From contig JAYEKL010000005.1 of assembly GCA_034660995.1 (NCBI GenBank), positions 1 through 6,175 on the forward strand: DNA of 6,175 nucleotides, given 5' to 3'. A program made the translations under genes and the position numbers. The notes beneath the pieces are model-generated. The model saw only the letters and a program-made list of their open reading frames with translations. It made no database searches and was not told the DNA's origin. Position 1 is the first letter of the stretch, and the number at the start of each line of letters is the position of its first letter. The DNA is from JAYEKL01 sp034660995 (GTDB lineage Bacteria; Patescibacteriota; Minisyncoccia; JAHIHE01; JAGLIN01). Below, in pieces: positions 1-4,873 of this stretch.

Positions 1-125
1 TTGAGAGGGGTAGGCTGCGAAGCATTAGATAGATTATTCCCCTCTTGAGAGGGGTAGGCTGCGAAGCATTAGATAGATTATTCCCCTCTTGAGAGGGGTA
101 GGCTGCGAAGCAGACGGGGTGTGTT
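1..125. repeat. Tandem 44-bp repeat array ending at the DUF559 gene
   Basis: Positions 1-44 and 45-88 are identical 44-bp units. Each begins TTGAGAGGGGTAGGCTGCGA and ends ATTATTCCCCTC. A third unit starts at 89 and follows the same sequence to about 111, then switches to CAGACGGGGTGTGTT and ends at 125. Each unit junction forms the palindrome CCCCTCTTGAGAGGGG, followed by a small hairpin CTGC-GAA-GCA(G). The array begins with the first base of the window, so it probably continues upstream. The last unit touches the stop codon of the DUF559 gene and is the left inverted terminus of that cassette. Confidence 0.95.
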
Positions 126-489
126 ACGAACAACACTCATCAATCCACTCCTCAATCGCCACAACTACTCCCTGCATATTCTTTTTTACATCAATATCGT
201 TAAATCTCAAAAAATTTACTCCAAAATTTTCTATTTGTTTTTGTCTTTTTATATCTTTGCCTACTTTATCATCATGACTTATACCGTCAATTTCAATTGC
301 TAACATTAAATCATTACAAAAAAAGTCAACAATATAATTTCCAATAGGTTTTTGTCTGTGAAAATCATATCCTTTCATTTTTTTGCTTTTTAAGTGCTCC
401 CATAATAATACTTCTGATAAAGTGCTATTATTCCTTAATTTTTTTGCTAACTGTTTTAATTTTGGATTATATGGGATTACTTTGCGCAT
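124..489 (-). CDS. DUF559 (Vsr-like PD-(D/E)XK fold) endonuclease-domain protein
   Basis: The product is a 121-residue single-domain protein of the DUF559 family, which is related to the very-short-patch-repair (Vsr) endonuclease fold; family members are predicted DNA endonucleases with mostly unknown substrates. Visible landmarks are the N-terminal SEVLLWEHLK helix (E26), the RQKPIGNYIVDFFC strand-turn-strand (45-58, with D55), the LAIEIDGISH core (63-72, with E66, D68, H72) and FLRF near 93-96. All usual acidic positions are present, so it looks intact. The length is normal for a solo DUF559 protein. I chose the ATG at 489 because family members usually begin near the RKVIPYNPKLK stretch. 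An in-frame ATG at 513 would add eight residues encoded by the flanking repeat itself. GGGGTGTG of the repeat lies upstream as a possible weak ribosome-contact site. Its role may be repeat propagation or DNA repair; no experiment can be inferred from sequence. Confidence 0.9.
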   Translation of the reverse strand: MRKVIPYNPKLKQLAKKLRNNSTLSEVLLWEHLKSKKMKGYDFHRQKPIGNYIVDFFCNDLMLAIEIDGISHDDKVGKDIKRQKQIENFGVNFLRFNDIDVKKNMQGVVVAIEEWIDECCS

Positions 490-501
490 ATTATTATTTT
501 T

Positions 502-545
502 AACACACCCCATTCGCTCCGCGAATTTACCCCTCTCAAGAGGGG
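502..545. repeat. Right inverted terminus of the DUF559 cassette
   Basis: This 44-bp segment begins AACACACCCC and ends CCCCTCTCAAGAGGGG. It is the reverse complement of the left copy at 83-125 in its outer 18 and inner 10 bp. Between them lies the hairpin ATTCGC-GGA-GCGAAT (513-527), which replaces the CTGC-GAA-GCAG of the other copies. The in-frame ATG at 511-513 falls inside this repeat. Confidence 0.9.
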
Positions 546-570
546 AATAATTTATTATATTGCTCTCAAA

Positions 571-645
571 AGGGGTAGGCTGCGAAGCATTAGATAGATT
601 ATTCCCCTCTTGAGAGAGGTAGGCTGCGAAGCAGACGGGGTGTGT
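571..645. repeat. 75-bp direct copy of the left flank
   Basis: Positions 571-645 match 50-124 at 74 of 75 bases in the same orientation; the only difference is G at 96 versus A at 617. The match stops exactly at GGGGTGTGT. The DUF559 gene is therefore bracketed both by inverted repeats (83-125 / 502-545) and by near-identical direct repeats 521 bp apart. The segment also fills most of the gap between the nuclease cassette and the end of recJ. I see no U-rich terminator here, although the CCCCTCTTGAGAG palindrome could fold in a recJ transcript. Confidence 0.92.
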
Positions 646-657
646 AGTGTAGCAGCA

Positions 658-2517
658 TCACTCACTAATCTTTAAATCCAACACATTCATCTGCAATTCC
701 CTATTCCCATTCCATTCGTTTATTTCTAATTGAAAAACTACATCAACAACATCACCCCAGCGTAGTCCTGACTTTTCATTAGGCATTTCATCTATCAATT
801 TACCAAGCCGAAAGGCAATAGCTGGAAAATATTTTACTGTTCCATCTTTTAGAACCGCCTTAAAGCAAAGCTTAAGATGCGCTTTATCATTCCCAACCGC
901 CCGCACTTCATGTACTTCAAGTTTTCTTGTCATAAACAATGGCTTTTTATTCCCCTGTCCAAACGGCTTGAACTTTTCTATTTCATCAATTAATTGCCAA
1001 TTTATTTGATCATAATCTGCTTCATAATCAATTTCAATTGAAGGAATAAGATCTTCTTCTTTTAGAGATTTATCCGCAATTTCTTCAATTTTTTTTCTAA
1101 ATTTTTTGAAATTTTTATTCTCAATTTTAAGTCCCGCCGCCTGAGAATGTCCGCCAAAACTTAAAAGCATTTCTTTGCATTCCTCAATTGACTCAATTAA
1201 ATTAAACGCTGGGATGCTTCTTCCAGATCCCGCGCTTTGATTGTCTTTCTCTTGTAAAACCAAAAATGGTCTAGAATATTCATTAGTAAGTTTTCCTGCC
1301 ACAAGACCAACAATTCCAATTCTCCAATTAGGATCTAACTCAATAACAATTTTTGGCAATTTTTTGTATTTACTAATTCTTTGTTTTATTTCAACCATAG
1401 CTTTTTCAGTAATTCGTTGTCTATTTTGATTATTTTTTTCAAGTTCTAAGGCAAGTTCTTCTGCTTCGCTCTCATTTTCAGAGTTTAACAGTTTATAAGA
1501 AACACTAGCATGATTCATTCTTCCAGCAGCATTAAGTCTTGGAGCAAGCATAAAACCTATAGAAGTTGTATCAATTGTCTTTACCTCTTTGACATTGCCA
1601 TTTTCTCTTATCTTTGTTCCTGACATTTCAACAAGCTTTTTAATCCCTATTCGTTTCGTTTTATTAATTACTAAAAGACCATATTTAACCAATGTTCTAT
1701 TCTCTCCAGTAAGATCTACACAATCAGCCACTGTTCCAAGAGCTACTAAATCCAAAAGCCATTTTTCAAAACCGGGACTTAGGTTGTAACTTGTGGCCCT
1801 GCCTGCCGGCAGACAGCTTTTTAGCTTTTTAGATTGCAGCTTTTTAGCTTCTAAATTTTTTATAAGCGCCTGAACAACCTTAAACGCAACACCCACTCCA
1901 GCCAATTCTTTAAAAGGATACGAACAATCTTTCTGTTTTGGATTTATAATTGCCAATGCTTCAGGAACCTTGTCTGGAACATGATGATGATCAGTTATAA
2001 TAATATCCATCCCTAATTCCTTAACAATTTCCGCGCTTTTAGAACTAGAGATTCCACAATCAACAGTTATAATTAAATTAGTTTTTTTCTTACAGATTTC
2101 TTTTACCGCTTTTTCATTTAGCCCGTATCCCTCAAGTTCCCGATCAGGAATATATATATCTATAAATTTTTCCGCTTCAAATTTTTTAATTTGACTAATA
2201 ACTGATTTTAGCTCTATTAGCGCGCTTACTAAAACTACGGAAGAAGTAATTCCATCAACATCATAATCTCCATAAATTGTTATCTTTTCATCATTTTTAA
2301 GCGCTTTAAAAATCCTCTTCACAGCATTTTTCATATCTTTCATTAAGTATGGATCGTGAATATCCTGCTCGTAGTCTGGATTAAAAAACTCATCTACAAG
2401 AGTTTGATCTTTAATTTCTCTATCCCAAAGAAGTTGTAAAACAATTGGAGAAAGTTCTGGAAATTCCTTTGCAAATTTTTCAGAATATTTTTTATTTACC
2501 AGCCAATGCTTTTGCAT
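658..2517 (-). CDS. recJ: Single-stranded-DNA-specific exonuclease RecJ
   Basis: RecJ is the 5'-3' single-strand DNA exonuclease of the DHH phosphoesterase superfamily, acting in RecF-pathway recombination, mismatch repair and base-excision repair in the cytoplasm. The 619-residue protein has the full architecture: YGDYDVDGITS (82-92; D84, D86), VDCG (D153), the DHH triad D176-H177-H178, GTVAD with D265, LAPRLNAAGRM (324-334), the DHHA1 domain with GSGRS (430-434) and GGHSQAAG (455-462), then an OB-fold region starting near FKPFGQGNKKP (517-527). The metal-binding residues all appear present and the length is normal. It starts with ATG and no evident Shine-Dalgarno site, about 20 nt downstream of the predicted transcription start. 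Oddity: residues about 222-245, between the DHH motif and motif IV, are a Lys/Leu-rich stretch ending CLPAGRATS that is encoded by short repeats and a palindrome, and looks like a repeat insertion kept in frame. Confidence 0.97.
   Translation of the reverse strand: MQKHWLVNKKYSEKFAKEFPELSPIVLQLLWDREIKDQTLVDEFFNPDYEQDIHDPYLMKDMKNAVKRIFKALKNDEKITIYGDYDVDGITSSVVLVSALIELKSVISQIKKFEAEKFIDIYIPDRELEGYGLNEKAVKEICKKKTNLIITVDCGISSSKSAEIVKELGMDIIITDHHHVPDKVPEALAIINPKQKDCSYPFKELAGVGVAFKVVQALIKNLEAKKLQSKKLKSCLPAGRATSYNLSPGFEKWLLDLVALGTVADCVDLTGENRTLVKYGLLVINKTKRIGIKKLVEMSGTKIRENGNVKEVKTIDTTSIGFMLAPRLNAAGRMNHASVSYKLLNSENESEAEELALELEKNNQNRQRITEKAMVEIKQRISKYKKLPKIVIELDPNWRIGIVGLVAGKLTNEYSRPFLVLQEKDNQSAGSGRSIPAFNLIESIEECKEMLLSFGGHSQAAGLKIENKNFKKFRKKIEEIADKSLKEEDLIPSIEIDYEADYDQINWQLIDEIEKFKPFGQGNKKPLFMTRKLEVHEVRAVGNDKAHLKLCFKAVLKDGTVKYFPAIAFRLGKLIDEMPNEKSGLRWGDVVDVVFQLEINEWNGNRELQMNVLDLKISE
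1783..1854. repeat. In-frame repeat insertion within recJ
   Basis: On the plus strand this stretch contains the 10-bp palindrome CTGCCGGCAG (1803-1812), followed by AGCTTTTTAGCTTTTTAG (1815-1832) and another AGCTTTTTAGCTTCTAA (1838-1854). On the coding strand it reads as tandem AAAAAGCT units and translates to a KKLQSKKLKSCLPAGRATS-type peptide. The repeats and GC-rich palindrome differ sharply from the surrounding AT-rich recJ code. From memory, CLPAGR-containing peptides recur in unrelated CPR proteins as translated palindromic repeats. The exact boundaries are approximate. Confidence 0.7.
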
Positions 2518-2544
2518 AAAACAAATTTATTTATTTACCGTTTC

Positions 2545-2572
2545 ATTATATCACTAGAAAAGCTTTATTCAA
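2545..2572 (-). promoter_or_regulatory. Sigma-70-type extended -10 promoter of recJ
   Basis: Read on the minus strand, TTGAAT (2572-2567) is separated by 16 nt from TATAAT (2550-2545). The TATAAT is preceded by TGA, giving an extended -10 (TG-A-TATAAT). The expected start site is near 2538, leaving a short A/T-rich leader of about 20 nt before the recJ ATG at 2517. It is the best promoter match I found in the window. Confidence 0.65.
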
Positions 2573-2683
2573 AATATATTCCGGATCAACCGGCAAATTC
2601 AGAGATTGAAGAATGTGTTATTGTAGATTATGATAAATTCTGATATAATAATATGTAAGGTGTAGAAGAACACTTTTTATAAC

Positions 2684-2808
2684 TGTCATTTCGAATCCCG
2701 ATAGGGTGAGAAATCTAAGAACTATACTATGCCAAAAATAAAAAAGGTTTAAATGAGACTTGTTTAGCTTATAGATCTCTCTCCGCCAGCCGGCGGATCG
2801 AGATGACA
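2684..2808. repeat. Palindromic TGTCATTTCGA element (MITE/REP-like)
   Basis: The left end TGTCATTTCGA (2684-2694) and the right end TCGAGATGACA (2798-2808) are inverted copies matching at 10 of 11 bases. Just inside them, GAGAAATCT (2709-2717) and AGATCTCTC (2773-2781) are also imperfect inverted matches. Each arm carries its own small GC-rich palindrome: CCCGATAGGG on the left and CCGCCAGCCGGCGG on the right. The centre is A/T-rich without a convincing gene; a small reading frame across it on the minus strand is repeat-derived. From memory, TGTCATTTCGA...GAGAAATCT repeats are widespread in environmental bacterial genomes. It lies in the recJ-pilin intergenic gap. Confidence 0.75.
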
Positions 2809-2834
2809 AAAACATTATTCTACGGTCTAATTAA

Positions 2835-2865
2835 GGTCTGCTGATTTTCTTATAATTCCCCTCTA
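2835..2865. repeat. Left arm of a 31-bp perfect long-distance inverted repeat
   Basis: The segment beginning GGTCTGCTGATTTTC and ending AATTCCCCTCTA is the exact reverse complement of 4804-4834. The match is 31 of 31 and breaks off on both sides. The arms enclose the pilin-like gene, the gene-free repeat region and the YqaA-type gene. The right arm is joined to the solo CCCCTC...GAGGGG repeat, and this arm ends with the same CCCCTCT, so it may be the remnant edge of another copy of that family. Confidence 0.9.
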
Positions 2866-2944
2866 TCCTGCCAATAATTATATCTAACCTTAAACTAAAT
2901 TTAACTTTTTTACCAACTATTTTTAACTATTAAGCCATAATATT

Positions 2945-3550
2945 ATGAACAAAATTATTTTTAGCGGATTGATGGTTTTGGTTTGTTGTTTGTTTGGCGG
3001 GGTTGGAGGTATCCAAAAAACTTGTGAAGCTTTCACCCATCCATGTGAAGAGTTAAAGACTGGTTCTTTAACACCCGCTGATTTTAACACTGAAGCGAGG
3101 TGTAGAAGTCGTGATTGCGAGTGGCATACTGGAGTGAGGGGGTGCGCGGAACCCTCAGCAGGATGTGAAGTTGTTGGTGATTATGCTTGCAGTATAAAGT
3201 CAAGTGGCTCATGGAGCACGGGAGAATGGAATCAGTGCGCTAATTGTGATTGTTCTTGGTGTTGTTGTCCTGTTGATAAAGAAGGATGGGGAAACCTTCA
3301 CTCCCCTAAAAGTGTCCCGAAGGATCTTGACGAAGCGATGATGAACATCACAAATTGGCTGTTGGGGATTATCAGTATGATCGCCGTCTTAGTAGTTATC
3401 TGGGGCGGGATAAATTATCTTACCGCCGCGGGAGACGAAGAGAAAGCCAGAAAAGCAAAGAAAATCATCACTTACAGCTTAATAGGGGTAGCTATTACCG
3501 GACTAGCTTACGGAATTATAAAGGTGATTATAGAAGTGATATCGAAGTAA
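2945..3550 (+). CDS. Secreted Cys-rich protein with two-helix T4SS-pilin-like C-terminus
   Basis: The 201-residue product has a hydrophobic N-terminal signal (about 4-22, no convincing lipobox), an ectodomain with 13 cysteines (27, 34, 53, 58, 67, 74, 82, 98, 101, 103, 106, 107, 108), and a C-terminal two-helix module: helix one about 137-158 (LLGIISMIAVLVVIWGGINYL), a charged GDEEKARKAKK linker (163-173), and helix two about 174-196. The C-terminal module resembles the VirB2/TrbC-like 'type IV secretion system pilin' family common in CPR genomes, where function is unproven. The Cys cluster CANCDCSWCCCP could form disulfides or bind metal outside the membrane. The start ATG has no obvious Shine-Dalgarno sequence. 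Part of the ectodomain is strikingly GC-rich (35 of 60 G+C at 3121-3180, versus 15 of 60 in a sampled recJ line), hinting at separate ancestry. No secretion-system partner gene is in the window. Confidence 0.85.
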   Translation: MNKIIFSGLMVLVCCLFGGVGGIQKTCEAFTHPCEELKTGSLTPADFNTEARCRSRDCEWHTGVRGCAEPSAGCEVVGDYACSIKSSGSWSTGEWNQCANCDCSWCCCPVDKEGWGNLHSPKSVPKDLDEAMMNITNWLLGIISMIAVLVVIWGGINYLTAAGDEEKARKAKKIITYSLIGVAITGLAYGIIKVIIEVISK

Positions 3551-3630
3551 AATTGAACATTGTTATTGAATAATAATTAGCGGCGAATTTTTTTATTTAG
3601 AAAAAATATCTACAGGGAGAGTCTGCGCAA

Positions 3631-3799
3631 GCTGTCTAAAAAGTGGAATTTACCCTTCAGGGTTTTATGAAGTTTCGCTTATTTGAACCAATCTTATGAA
3701 ATCCTAAAAGATAAATTCCGTGTATAATGAAATCCTAAAGAGCCTGCTCTGAATTTAGTTCAGGAATAAGTTCCGTGTATTTTTGACTTTTTAGACAGC
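3631..3799. repeat. 169-bp element with 14-bp perfect terminal inverted repeats
   Basis: GCTGTCTAAAAAGT (3631-3644) is matched exactly by its reverse complement at 3786-3799; two of the next three outer bases also pair. Inside are two direct copies of ATGAAATCCTAAA (3696-3708 and 3727-3739), each followed by a TTCCGTGTAT block (3716-3725 and 3771-3780). There are also two small hairpins, ACCCT-TC-AGGGT (3652-3663) and CTGAA-TTTAG-TTCAG. No reading frame of note and no clear target-site duplication are visible. It resembles a non-autonomous miniature element, but no family is recognised. Confidence 0.65.
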
Positions 3800-3842
3800 C
3801 TGTACATGGGGGGTTGACAACATCTAATCATTCTATTTCATC

Positions 3843-3868
3843 AAAAAGCCAGTAGGCTGTTTTTTTGC
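3843..3868 (+). terminator. Weak terminator-like hairpin
   Basis: AAAAAGCC-AGTA-GGCTG-TTTTTTT can pair as AGCC/GGCT with a bulged G and an A/T extension, and is followed by a run of seven T on the plus strand. The GC stem is only four pairs and it sits about 290 bp after the pilin-like gene, beyond the inverted-repeat element. It may be the delayed terminator of that gene; the call is tentative. Confidence 0.35.
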
Positions 3869-4000
3869 GCGTTGATATTTATAAGTCAAAACAGGGACAG
3901 ATTTTAAATTCATTCCTGTTTTATTTTGGAAAAGTCAAAAGACATTAAGCTATATTTTTTCCGTGCTAAACAAGTACATAAAAAGAAACAAATAACATAG

Positions 4001-4069
4001 AGAAAGATAATTTAAATAGAGGCTTAGCCTCCAGTTTGGAGGCTAAGCCTCTATTTAAATTATCTTTCT
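4001..4069. repeat. Perfect 33-bp-arm hairpin with nested palindromes
   Basis: Positions 4001-4033 are the exact reverse complement of 4037-4069, leaving a 3-nt loop (GTT). Each arm contains its own odd palindrome, GAGGCT-T-AGCCTC, so the DNA could extrude as one long hairpin or as paired small ones. The outer arms are A/T-rich (AGAAAGATAATTTAAATA). On the plus strand there is no clean T-run directly after the stem, although TTTCTTT ends the arm and CTTTTTTT follows at about 4094-4100. It could stop transcription in both directions or be a dispersed hairpin repeat. Confidence 0.9.
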
Positions 4070-4187
4070 TTATAGAAACTATAGAAATTCTATCTTTTTT
4101 TGCTTAAAATATAAATTTGATATAAGATTAAACATATTAAACTTGCCACAAAATTAATTACGCGAATTTATTTGATGTTAAAAAACT

Positions 4188-4646
4188 ATGATCGCGGAAA
4201 TATTATTAGAAATATTTGATAACTGCTATGTAGCTCTTTTTGTGTTAAGTTTTTTATCTTCAACGCTAATTCCTCTTGGGTCAGAGTGGTTTGTTTACTA
4301 CTTAGCAAGCGTGAATTATAATATTATTCTTATTATTTTAATAGCATCTGTCGGAAATTACTTAGGCGCTGTCACAAATTACTATATAGGAATAAAAGAA
4401 AGCAATACAGTGTTGCATAAAACAATTAAATTCAATGATATAAAAACAGAAAAGGCTAAAGAAAAATTTAGAAAATACGGTCCCGCTATCTTATTTTTTT
4501 CATGGCTCCCAATTGTTGGAGATCCTCTAACCTTTGTCGCGGGGCTTTTAAAATATAATTTTAAAAAATTTACCTTCTATGTGTTCACCGGAAAAATTTT
4601 TAGATATGTAATAATAGTTTTAATTACTTTTAAAACTATCAACTAG
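4188..4646 (+). CDS. yqaA: YqaA-type DedA/VTT-domain membrane protein
   Basis: The 152-residue integral membrane protein matches the small YqaA branch of the DedA/SNARE-associated (VTT) superfamily. Larger DedA members are linked to lipid scrambling, undecaprenyl-phosphate recycling and membrane homeostasis; YqaA itself has no firmly assigned substrate. Signature segments are STLIPLGSEW (25-34), GNYLGAVTNYYIG (56-68), FRKYGP (94-99), SWLPIVGDPLTFVAGLL (105-121) and GKIFRY (135-140). The paired re-entrant-type loops around PLGSE and IVGDPL are intact and the length equals the family norm. The ATG at 4188 is the only methionine available near the start; no Shine-Dalgarno site is seen. It stands alone on the plus strand: the upstream 640 bp is repeat-filled and a strong terminator follows 41 bp after its stop, convergent with the SPFH gene. 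Confidence 0.9.
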   Translation: MIAEILLEIFDNCYVALFVLSFLSSTLIPLGSEWFVYYLASVNYNIILIILIASVGNYLGAVTNYYIGIKESNTVLHKTIKFNDIKTEKAKEKFRKYGPAILFFSWLPIVGDPLTFVAGLLKYNFKKFTFYVFTGKIFRYVIIVLITFKTIN

Positions 4647-4687
4647 AATTTGCTTTAGATCGTGAGAGCCTTTCTTAGTAAAAAAAT

Positions 4688-4721
4688 AAAAAACTGTTCT
4701 TTCTATCAAGAACAGTTTTTT
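4688..4721. terminator. Strong intrinsic terminator, likely bidirectional
   Basis: AAAAAACTGTTCTT (4688-4701) pairs perfectly with AAGAACAGTTTTTT (4708-4721) around a 6-nt loop. The 3' arm ends in six T followed by CGCTTTT. The 5' side is preceded by AAAAAAT, so the minus strand also ends in a T-run. It lies 41 bp after the yqaA stop and between convergent genes, which suits termination of yqaA and possibly of the SPFH transcript. Confidence 0.88.
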
Positions 4722-4740
4722 CGCTTTTATTTAGAGGCTT

Positions 4741-4811
4741 CCCCTCTTGAGAAAGGCAAGGGGGTGTATAACAAGCTTTTTAACACACCCCCAACCCCCT
4801 CTCTAGAGGGG
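4741..4811. repeat. Solo, ORF-less copy of the DUF559-type inverted repeat
   Basis: The left arm runs CCCCTCTTGAGA...GGGGGTGT (4741-4767) and the right arm AACACACCCCC...CTCTAGAGGGG (4782-4811), separated by about 14 bp instead of a gene. The outer CCCCTCTTGAGA / CTAGAGGGG and inner GGGTGT / ACACACCC modules match those flanking the DUF559 gene at 83-545. The variable middle hairpin is eroded. It looks like a non-autonomous or deleted relative of the cassette. Its right end runs directly into the 31-bp inverted-repeat arm. Confidence 0.8.
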
Positions 4812-4834
4812 AATTATAAGAAAATCAGCAGACC
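4804..4834. repeat. Right arm of the 31-bp perfect long-distance inverted repeat
   Basis: TAGAGGGGAATTATAAGAAA and the following AATCAGCAGACC are the exact reverse complement of 2835-2865. Its first eight bases overlap the end of the solo CCCCTC...GAGGGG repeat. The distance between the arms is about 1.94 kb. Confidence 0.9.
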
Positions 4835-4873
4835 CTATTTATTAGATTCACTGCATATTAATACACAACAAAC

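Larger units (their letters stand above)
83..545. mobile_element. Putative repeat-bounded DUF559 nuclease cassette
   Basis: The DUF559 reading frame lies between inverted copies of one repeat, 83-125 and 502-545. The outer 18 bp (CCCCTCTTGAGAGGGGTA) and the inner 10 bp (GGGGTGTGTT) of the two copies are identical after reverse-complementing. The middle 15-16 bp differ in sequence but each can fold: CTGC-GAA-GCAG on the left, ATTCGC-GGA-GCGAAT on the right. There is almost no spare DNA between repeats and gene: the stop codon overlaps the left repeat, and the inner end of the right repeat lies 12 nt from the preferred start. From memory, DUF559 genes in several environmental lineages have similar CCCCTC/GAGGGG flanks. 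Calling this mobile is inference; no transposase is present. Confidence 0.55.
3551..4187. other. 637-bp gene-free region filled with repeats
   Basis: No convincing gene lies between the pilin-like gene and the YqaA-type gene. The region holds a 169-bp element with terminal inverted repeats (3631-3799), a weak terminator-like hairpin (3843-3868), an 8-bp-stem hairpin AAAACAGG/CCTGTTTT (3888-3922), and a perfect long hairpin (4001-4069). TTGACA at 3814-3819 lacks a good -10 at proper spacing. TATAAG at 4121-4126 with TTTGCT at 4099-4104 is a possible weak promoter for the downstream gene. Confidence 0.7.

Noticed and set aside
1..125. CRISPR array
   Set aside because: The 44-bp units are directly adjacent with no unique spacers, and no cas gene is present.
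89..303. Short plus-strand reading frames over the repeat and the DUF559 gene
   Set aside because: They are antisense to the well-supported DUF559 gene or translate the repeat itself and show no recognisable domain.
658..660. TGA recoded as glycine (table 25)
   Set aside because: recJ ends at TGA at the expected family length, and reading through would enter the repeat; no internal TGA is needed in any gene.
1241..1789. Plus-strand reading frames inside recJ
   Set aside because: They lie entirely antisense to recJ, whose motifs are complete, and their products show no recognisable domain.
2618..2815. Minus-strand 65-codon frame in the recJ-pilin gap
   Set aside because: It is largely the translation of the palindromic TGTCATTTCGA element, and the peptide shows no domain.
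3355..3573. Plus-strand 72-codon frame over the end of the pilin-like gene
   Set aside because: Out-of-frame shadow of the two-helix region; arginine-rich, with no family resemblance.
3814..3842. Promoter from TTGACA at 3814-3819
   Set aside because: No acceptable -10 hexamer at 16-18 nt spacing and no gene shortly downstream.
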